Shown piece after piece: positions 58,104 through 64,000 of a stretch of DNA of 64,000 nucleotides. Source of the DNA: Microbacterium dauci. GTDB lineage: Bacteria; Actinomycetota; Actinomycetes; Actinomycetales; Microbacteriaceae. The stretch lies in NCBI RefSeq assembly GCF_030065535.1, contig NZ_JASJND010000001.1:620001-684000 (forward strand). The letters are read 5' to 3'. The translations under genes were made by a program, and so were the position numbers. Under the pieces are notes generated by a model. That model was not told the origin of the DNA and searched no databases. It saw only the letters and a list, made by a program, of their open reading frames with translations. Each line of letters opens with the position of its first letter. Position 1 is the stretch's first letter.

Positions 58104-59095
58104 ACCGCGACGTCTCGAACCGCGGAGCGAACTGAGCAGCCGGTCGTATGGTGCGAGAGTCTGTATGAGCGAGTGCAGGCGCGGGAGGTCGGGTGCACGC
58201 AGCTGCATCAGGCCGTGGCCCAGGAGGAGGTCGCGCAGCGGCCAGACGCGCGCGACATCGATCCAGCCCCAGTGAGCGATTGCGCGGATGCCACCGCCCA
58301 GGAGCCTTCTGTCACGGGCATGCCGTTCGCGGAGCAGTGCGGAAGGGTCGCCGAAGCGCCCGTCGTACTTGAACTCGCCGTCCGCTTCGCCGAGGAGTCT
58401 CAGGTTCCGCCACCAGAAGTCGCCGCGGTCGATCCGACCACCCTCGGCCGCGAACTCCTGTTGGAGGACGGCCGGTGGGAAGCCCAGCCATTCCAGCGCA
58501 GCGTCGCTGATCGACTCGAGGACACTCTCCCGCTGCGCCGACGCGCGGTCGATGACCCACCGCGCATGCGCCCGGCCTCGACTCGTCGTCCGGGTCTCGT
58601 TGTCACCGCGGAGGGTTTCCGGCGTCAGCGACGGGTCGCCCCGGAGGGCCGCATCGGCCGCAGCCAACCCGATCGCGTTGTCTCGATACCGCGCGACGCG
58701 GGAGTGGTCACGATGAGCCCACCGTCGATGATCAGGTCGGGCATCGTGGTGACCCGATGAGTGCGGATGCCGCCTGACTCGCGAGCAGCGTGGCTTGCGG
58801 GGACGAGCACGTGCACGGTGACCGGGTCGCCGATCACCGGCATCCCGAGCAGCGCCGCGGCTGATTCGTGGCAGAACACCGCGTCAGGGTGCGTCAGCGC
58901 GACGGCGTGCACACGAACGAGATATCTCTCCCACGGACGGAGCGCCGTCCACGTCACTGTCGGGGTGAAGACTCCCGGGCGCACTCGCACGAGCTCGCCC
59001 CGCGCGATGGCTCGCTCGGGGTGAGGAACATCCGCGCGCCGAAGGAGGGTGACGGCGCACGGTGAGATGGCCGGACGGATCGCACGCAGCAGCAT
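58059..59095 (-). pseudogene. Frameshifted AbiEi-antitoxin/DUF559-like gene
   Basis: Two overlapping frames together make one protein of about 345 residues. The first (59095 to about 58700) has the AbiEi-type start: VTLLRRADVPHPERAIARGE, RVRPGVFTP and HESAAALLGMPVIGD. The second (about 58700 to 58059) has the C-terminal half: SVLESISDAALEWLGFPP, GRIDRGDFWW, GEADGEFKYDGRFG, with a PD-(D/E)xK-like E...K pair. They differ by one reading frame near 58690-58720, so the gene is broken, or the sequence has an error. The end of the frame lies in a type A repeat element. Confidence 0.75.
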
Positions 59096-59240
59096 CCCGT
59101 CATGCTCCCCTCCGGCAAGGTGCGGGCACACAGATGCACGGCGTTGTGGATGCCGCGCGCCGCGGCATCCACGTGTGGAGAAAGCGCCCCACGTCGGCAC
59201 ATGCCCCTCCCAGCACGAGCCGGCGTCCGGCGTCCGACGT

Positions 59241-59330
59241 CGAGAGAACACCTGCGCCCCGAGGGATCGGGTAGCCGCCGTTCTCTCGGCGCGCACATGT
59301 TCTCTCGCGGTCAGACGAGCGGATGCCGCG
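59241..59330. repeat. Nested palindromic intergenic repeat, type A copy 3
   Basis: The outer arms CGAGAGAACA (59241-59250) and TGTTCTCTCG (59298-59307) are perfect inverted repeats. The inner pair is CCGAGGGATCGG against CCGTTCTCTCGG. The right flank GTCAGACGAG-CGGATGCCGC repeats that of the copy at 10.2 kb. It occupies the region 59096-59392 between the AbiEi-like pseudogene start and the CPBP stop, where no gene is visible. Confidence 0.7.
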
Positions 59331-59392
59331 GACGAGCGGATGCCGCGCGCCCGCCGGGCCGCATTGCGCGCGAGCGGAGGCCGCGCGCGGCG

Positions 59393-60172
59393 TCACCCGC
59401 CAGGCGGGGCGAAGACGCCGGGCCACCAGGCAGCGGCGAGGGGATAGCCCACGAACGCGATCACATCGATCACGACGTGGGCGACGACGAGCGGCATGAC
59501 GCGGCCCCAGCGGTGGTACACCCAGCCGAAGACGACGCCCATCGCGATGTTGCCGACCAGCGGGCCGAAGCCCTGGTACGTGTGGTAGGCGCCGCGCAGC
59601 CCCGCGGTCGACAGGATGATCGTCCACGTGCTCCAGCCGAGCCGACGCAGCCGGTCGAAGAGGTAGCCGACCATGACGACCTCTTCGAGGAGCCCGGCCC
59701 GCAGCGCGGCGAGCAGCAGCAGGGGGATCGTCCACCACGACGAGTCCAGCGGCGAGGCATCCACCTGCACGGTGATCCCGAGCGTGCGCCCGAGCGCGTA
59801 GAGCCCCAGTCCGGGGATGCCGATCACGGCGACCAGCAAAAGCCCGCCCGAGACGTTCCGCCCGAAGCGCTCGAAGGTCAGCCCGATCTTCCGGAATCCG
59901 GATGCCGCCGGCTCCCACAGCAGGTAGATGGCGAGGGCCACCGGTGCGAGTCCGAAGACGTACGCGAGCACCTGTTCCAGCACGTCCCAGAAGGCGGTCG
60001 CTCCGGCGCCGGGGTTCAGCGAGGTCTGCTGATCGCCGAGCGGTGCCCGCGTCAGCGCTTCGAGGAGCGAGATGACCGAGTAGACCGCCGACCGGCCGAT
60101 CGACAGCGTGAGGATGATCGCGATCTCCCACCACAGCCGGCGGTGGTCGGTGGGCTGGGGGAGCGTGGTCAT
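59393..60172 (-). CDS. CPBP-family intramembrane metalloprotease
   Basis: This 259-residue protein has about seven or eight membrane helices. The CPBP/CAAX-protease motifs are AGLLEEVVMVGYLFDRLRR (paired Glu), AYHTYQG and a final AHVVIDVIAF (HxxxD). The usual EExxxR has Val in place of Arg, so activity is not certain. Members cleave membrane-bound substrates or are linked to bacteriocin immunity. The ATG at 60172 is chosen because a 15-codon upstream extension lacks any hydrophobic or ribosome-binding signal. It diverges from the peptide-importer operon. Confidence 0.88.
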   Translation of the reverse strand: MTTLPQPTDHRRLWWEIAIILTLSIGRSAVYSVISLLEALTRAPLGDQQTSLNPGAGATAFWDVLEQVLAYVFGLAPVALAIYLLWEPAASGFRKIGLTFERFGRNVSGGLLLVAVIGIPGLGLYALGRTLGITVQVDASPLDSSWWTIPLLLLAALRAGLLEEVVMVGYLFDRLRRLGWSTWTIILSTAGLRGAYHTYQGFGPLVGNIAMGVVFGWVYHRWGRVMPLVVAHVVIDVIAFVGYPLAAAWWPGVFAPPGG

Positions 60173-60346
60173 CCCGTCAGGATGCCACGACCGCAGGCAC
60201 CCGGACGCGTATGCCACCCGTGCACGAACCGACCCGCGACACGCGGTCGAATCGCGCAGAAAAATGTGCGGCGAGGCGTCCGGATTATCAGATTGTCACG
60301 TGCCTGTGGCCCTGAGTTAAGGATATGTAACGATTGCCGACCCCGT

Positions 60347-60376
60347 TTGCCGGGTTCTGGGAGGCCTGCTTAGTGT
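60347..60376 (+). promoter_or_regulatory. Candidate promoter of the peptide ABC-importer operon
   Basis: TTGCCG (60347-60352) and TAGTGT (60371-60376), 18 bases apart, lie about 60 bp upstream of the binding-protein start. The region 60173-60437 also has a GTTA...TAAC inverted pair near 60317-60332 and AT-rich patches, but no other feature I can name. Confidence 0.4.
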
Positions 60377-60437
60377 GTCCGTATCCGTGCCCGGACTGTT
60401 TTCAGTGCGGGCGCATAACCCTTGCACAGGAGGAACA

Positions 60438-62270
60438 GTGAGAATCAGGCGCATCTCGGCTGCGGTGGCGATCACCGCTGCCGGAGCTCTCGCGATCTCG
60501 GCGTGCGCGCCGGGTGGAACGGGTACCGACGGCGACGACTCTGGTCTCGTCGAAGGCTCGTCGATCACCGCCGCGTGGAACCAGGCGTTCTACTCGATGA
60601 ACGGCAACACGTCGTTCGGTAACGCCACCGCGAACAACAACATCAACTACCTGGTGTTGGACGGCTTCAACTACTACAACAACACCCCCGAGCTGGTGCA
60701 GAACACCTCCTTCGGCTCCTACGAGCTCGTCTCGGAAGACCCGCTGGTCGTCAAGTACACCGTTGCTGACGGTGTGAAGTGGTCCGACGGCACCGATGTC
60801 GACGCCGCCGACCTCCTCCTGAACTGGGCCGCACTGTCGCGTTCGCTCGACACCCCCGACTTCGACCCGGGTGAGTTCACCGACCCCGAGACGGGCGAGT
60901 TCACCGACGCGTTCCCGACCGACGTCGTCTACTTCGACTCGGGTGCGACTCCGGACGCCGGCCTCGGCCTCGTCTCGAAGACGCCCGAGATCGGCGACGA
61001 CGGCAAGTCGATCACCCTCGAGTACGACAAGCCGTTCGTCGACTGGGAGCTCTCGTTCCCGTCGCCGCTCCCGGCGCACGTCGTCGGCAAGAAGGCCCTC
61101 GAGGTCGAGGATGCCGCCGAGGCCAAGCAGGCCGTCATCGACGCCATCAACAACGAGGATGCCGCCGCGCTGGCGCCCATCTCGTCGTTCTGGAACGGTG
61201 GCTTCAACTTCACCGCGATGCCGGAAGACCCCGACCTCGTCGTCGGCTCGGGCCCCTACGTCATCAGCAACTTCGAGGCGGACCAGTTCATCACGCTGAC
61301 CGCCAACCCGGAGTACGCGGGCGAGAACACCCCGAACATCGAAGAGATCACGATCCGCTTCATCCCCGACCCGCTCGCTGCGGTGCAGGCGCTGGAGAAC
61401 GGTGAGGTCGACATCATCCAGCCGCAGGCGACTGCCGACCTGGTGACCGCCCTCGACGCGATCGACAACATCACGGTGAGCACCGGCCTCGGTGGCACCT
61501 ACGAGCACGTCGACCTGCAGTTCGACAACGGCAAGAACCCCGAGAACATCTTCTCGAACCCGCTTGCCCGTGAGGCGTTCCTCAAGACGATCCCGCGCCA
61601 GGAGATCGTCGACACGCTCATCAAGCCGATCATCGGTGACGACGCGATTCTCCGTGACTCGCAGCTGTTCGTCCCGGGTGCTGAGGGCTACGACGACTCG
61701 GCTGCCGCCAACACGTCGGCTGACTTCGCCGAGGTCGACATCGAGGGCGCCAAGGCGCTGCTCGAGGAGTCGGGCATCACCGACACCTCGGTCTGCATCC
61801 TCTACGCGTCGAACAACCCGCGTCGTGTCAACGAGTTCTCGCTGATCCAGGCGTCGGCTGCTGAGGCCGGCTTCGAGGTCACCGACTGCGGTTCGGAGGA
61901 CTGGGGCGGCCTGCTGGGCACCCCCGGTGCCTACGACGCTTCGCTCTTCGGCTGGCAGTCGACGAGCCTCGGTGTCACCAACTCGCTGCCGACCTTCCAG
62001 ACCGGTGCGATCAACAACCTCAACTACTACTCGAACGAGCGTGTGGATGAGATCGTCGCCGAGCTGAACCTGACGTTCGACGCTGCGAAGCAGATCGAGC
62101 TGCAGGCGGAGATGGACAAGCTGCTGTGGGAGGACTTCTACGGCGTCACCATCTTCCAGTTCCCCGAGGTCACCGCGTACAGCGACCGCGTGGAGGGCAT
62201 CGACTCGTCGATCCTCGCCCCGACGGTGTTCTGGAACGCGTGGGACTGGTCGGTCACCGGAGCCGAGTAA
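60438..62270 (+). CDS. Peptide/oligopeptide ABC transporter substrate-binding lipoprotein (family 5)
   Basis: This 610-residue protein has a signal peptide with lipobox (ALAISAC; Cys near residue 23) and a family 5 extracellular solute-binding domain: DPLVVKYTVADGVKWSDGTDVDAADLL and SITLEYDKPFVDWEL, with the end WNAWDWSVTGAE. It would bind peptides or related solutes outside the membrane. AGGAGG lies six bases before the GTG at 60438. The two downstream genes are permeases, and strong hairpins after the stop fit the expected higher expression of the binding protein. Confidence 0.93.
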   Translation: MRIRRISAAVAITAAGALAISACAPGGTGTDGDDSGLVEGSSITAAWNQAFYSMNGNTSFGNATANNNINYLVLDGFNYYNNTPELVQNTSFGSYELVSEDPLVVKYTVADGVKWSDGTDVDAADLLLNWAALSRSLDTPDFDPGEFTDPETGEFTDAFPTDVVYFDSGATPDAGLGLVSKTPEIGDDGKSITLEYDKPFVDWELSFPSPLPAHVVGKKALEVEDAAEAKQAVIDAINNEDAAALAPISSFWNGGFNFTAMPEDPDLVVGSGPYVISNFEADQFITLTANPEYAGENTPNIEEITIRFIPDPLAAVQALENGEVDIIQPQATADLVTALDAIDNITVSTGLGGTYEHVDLQFDNGKNPENIFSNPLAREAFLKTIPRQEIVDTLIKPIIGDDAILRDSQLFVPGAEGYDDSAAANTSADFAEVDIEGAKALLEESGITDTSVCILYASNNPRRVNEFSLIQASAAEAGFEVTDCGSEDWGGLLGTPGAYDASLFGWQSTSLGVTNSLPTFQTGAINNLNYYSNERVDEIVAELNLTFDAAKQIELQAEMDKLLWEDFYGVTIFQFPEVTAYSDRVEGIDSSILAPTVFWNAWDWSVTGAE

Positions 62271-62281
62271 GTCGTCCGATC

Positions 62282-62316
62282 GGGTTCCCCTCACCGTGAT
62301 CCGGTGAGGGGAACCC
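62282..62316 (+). terminator. Strong stem-loop after the binding-protein gene
   Basis: GGGTTCCCCTCACCG (62282-62296) and CGGTGAGGGGAACCC (62302-62316) make a perfect 15-bp stem with loop TGATC. It has no T-run, so it may be an mRNA-stabilising or partial stop signal rather than a full terminator. Confidence 0.6.
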
Positions 62317-62325
62317 GAGGACTGG

Positions 62326-62353
62326 GGTGCAGGTCCCCTCGGGGACCTGCACC
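62326..62353 (+). terminator. Second stem-loop between binding protein and permease
   Basis: GGTGCAGGTCCC (62326-62337) pairs with GGGACCTGCACC (62342-62353) over 12 bp with loop CTCG, followed by TTCGCTTGTT. Together with the previous hairpin it would lower permease expression relative to the binding protein. Confidence 0.6.
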
Positions 62354-62443
62354 TTCGCTTGTTAGGCTTCTCCACACCGCGCGTCGACGCCGGCCCGATC
62401 GGCCTGCGTCACGCTCACCCGATCGACAGGTGGCCGCACCCCC

Positions 62444-63961
62444 ATGGCTTCATTCATTATCCGAAGACTGATCGCCTCAGTCTTCGTGCTTTTCGCAGCG
62501 ACGTTCCTCATGTACGTCCTGACTTCGCTGGCCGGTGATCCTCTCGAGGAACTCCGGCAGTCGAACGCTCCGAACAAGGAGCAGCTCATCGAGGCGCGAA
62601 CCAAGCTCCTCAACCTCGATGTTCCCGCACCGCTGCGCTACTTCCTCTGGCTCGGCGGCCTCTTCCGCGGTGACTTCGGTGTCAGCGTGCAGAACCAGCC
62701 GGTCAACGCGCTGCTCGCGAACGCGCTGACCTCCACCATCACGCTCGTTACGACCGCGACCATCGTCGCGATCATCCTCGGCATCACCGTCGGCATCGTG
62801 TCGGCCCTGCGTCAGTACAGCGGCTTCGACTACACGGTCACGCTGATCTCGTTCCTCTTCTTCTCGCTGCCGATCTTCTGGGTCGCGGTGCTCCTCAAGC
62901 AGTACGGCGCGATCCAGGTCAACAACTGGCTCGCCGATCCAGAGATCGCCACGGCAGTGATCGTGGTCGGCGCGATCGTCTCCGGCCTCCTCTGGATGTC
63001 CGTCATCGGCGGCACCCTCGCCCGCCGCGCCATCGTCTTCGTGGCGGCAGCCGCCGCGACCGCGGGCGTGCTTGTGTACCTGTCGGTCACGCGCTGGTTC
63101 GCCGACCCGGAGATCGGGATCGTCGTGTACGCGATCCTCGCGATCGGTACGGCGTTCGGCATCACCGCCATTTCGACGGGGCTCCGGAACCGGAAGGCCC
63201 TGTACGCGTCACTCACCATGGCCGTCGTGGGCATCGCGCTGTACTACCCGGCGATGACGTCGTTCCTCAACGGCATGTCGCTCGGCCTGTTCATCGGGCT
63301 CGCGGTCCTCACGGTCGTCGTCGGCGGCGTGACGGGCTGGTTCTTCGGCAAGCCGGACCGCGGACCTGTCATCCGTACCGCGATCTTCACGGCGTTCATT
63401 TCCGCGGGTCTTATCGCGCTCGACAAGTACATGTCGTACTGGGCCGCCTACGCGGCATCCGGTCGGGTGCGCGGGCGTCCGATCGCGACCGTCGGTTCGT
63501 CGACCCCGAGCCTGGGTGGCAACTTCTGGGTGCAGGGCATCGACCTGTACACCCACCTGTTGCTCCCCACGATCGCGATCATCCTCATCTCGTTCGCGAG
63601 CTACACCCGCTACTCGCGGGCGAGCCTGCTCGAGGTTATGAACCAGGACTACATCCGCACGGCACGCGCGAAGGGCCTCACCGAGCGCACCGTCGTCGTG
63701 CGTCACGCGTTCCGCAACGCGCTCATCCCGATCACCACGATCATCGCGTTCGACGTGGGTGCCATCGTCGGTGGTGCGGTCATCTCCGAGACCGTCTTCG
63801 GCTGGAGCGGCATGGGCCGCCTCTTCGTCGACGGCATCAAGGCGGTGGACCCCAACCCCGTGATGGCCTTCTTCGTCGTGGCCGGCACGCTGGCGGTTGT
63901 TTTCAACCTCATTGCTGACCTGGTCTACGCGGCGCTCGACCCCCGAATCAAGGTGAGCTGA
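62444..63961 (+). CDS. ABC transporter permease, DppB-like, with enlarged membrane region
   Basis: This 505-residue protein has an N-terminal part typical of DppB/OppB permeases (RLIASVFVLFAATFLMYVLTSLAGDP) and a C-terminal binding-protein-dependent domain with the EAA loop (MNQDYIRTARAKGLTERTVV, then HAFRNALIPI). Usual family length is about 310-340 residues. An extra segment of about 170 residues (about 160-330), containing perhaps five helices, lies between the third helix and the loop region. It belongs to the peptide importer operon and precedes a second permease by one base. Confidence 0.9.
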   Translation: MASFIIRRLIASVFVLFAATFLMYVLTSLAGDPLEELRQSNAPNKEQLIEARTKLLNLDVPAPLRYFLWLGGLFRGDFGVSVQNQPVNALLANALTSTITLVTTATIVAIILGITVGIVSALRQYSGFDYTVTLISFLFFSLPIFWVAVLLKQYGAIQVNNWLADPEIATAVIVVGAIVSGLLWMSVIGGTLARRAIVFVAAAAATAGVLVYLSVTRWFADPEIGIVVYAILAIGTAFGITAISTGLRNRKALYASLTMAVVGIALYYPAMTSFLNGMSLGLFIGLAVLTVVVGGVTGWFFGKPDRGPVIRTAIFTAFISAGLIALDKYMSYWAAYAASGRVRGRPIATVGSSTPSLGGNFWVQGIDLYTHLLLPTIAIILISFASYTRYSRASLLEVMNQDYIRTARAKGLTERTVVVRHAFRNALIPITTIIAFDVGAIVGGAVISETVFGWSGMGRLFVDGIKAVDPNPVMAFFVVAGTLAVVFNLIADLVYAALDPRIKVS

Positions 63962-63962
63962 C

Positions 63963-64000
63963 ATGACCTCCGTCACCCCAGAGCCCGCGAAGACGGGCAC
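63963..64000 (+). CDS. Start of the second permease gene (partial, runs off the window)
   Basis: An ATG one base after the previous stop opens a frame reading MTSVTPEPAKTG before the window ends. By operon order this is probably the DppC-like permease subunit; too little is present to confirm. Confidence 0.55.
   Translation, partial: MTSVTPEPAKTG

Overview
The window is high-GC DNA with dense actinobacterial gene packing: 4-bp ATGA/GTGA overlaps, many GTG and TTG starts, and DUF4307, DUF4245, DUF6264 and DUF222-HNH proteins. The heptamer GGATGCC/GGCATCC is scattered everywhere. This fits a chromosomal segment of a Microbacteriaceae member, most likely Microbacterium or a close relative. This is inferred from gene content and base usage; no database was searched. 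I saw no rRNA, tRNA, CRISPR array, transposase or phage genes.

1-10 kb: a DUF1272 zinc-ribbon protein, an Xre plus nucleotidyltransferase pair resembling a toxin-antitoxin module with its own palindromic operator, a two-gene membrane cluster, a P-loop kinase, a DUF222-HNH protein, the folate-independent methionine synthase pair mesX-mesD, LemA, an AI-2E family exporter and threonine ammonia-lyase. 10-30 kb: a conserved actinobacterial backbone whose order matches, from memory, M. tuberculosis Rv1080c-Rv1112 (greA, DUF4307, small membrane protein, hemolysin III, isoprenyl transferase, phoH with a PIN domain, fumC, DUF4245, xseBA, ispH, ychF). It is interrupted by a two-component system, a multidomain M23 endopeptidase, fba/glpX and rmuC. 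30-42 kb is more accessory: a YefM/RelE module beside an Xre-antitoxin remnant, a PspC-type two-component system with its PspC membrane proteins, VOC/WYL, lipoprotein, CopC, DJ-1, a tiny Cys-rich peptide and an MFS exporter.

42-52 kb: an ABC exporter, then the NAD de novo cluster nrtR-nadA-nadB-nadC-cysteine desulfurase-glycosyltransferase. Its promoter region carries two matched palindromes, and a MarP-like membrane serine protease follows. 52-58 kb: a tandem glycine riboswitch precedes an 18-codon upstream ORF that overlaps sdaA, followed by gcvT-gcvH-gcvP. Together these turn excess glycine and serine into one-carbon units, ammonia and pyruvate. 58-64 kb: a frameshifted AbiEi/DUF559-like gene, a CPBP membrane protease and the start of a peptide-type ABC importer operon that runs off the right edge.

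Three signals cut across genes. First, the word GGATGCC/GGCATCC occurs roughly a hundred times by eye, several times more than composition predicts. Second, five intergenic nested-palindrome elements in two sequence subfamilies sit mostly at 3' ends of genes. Third, several leaders (mesX, phoH, sdaA) contain competing hairpins or upstream ORFs that suggest RNA-level control.
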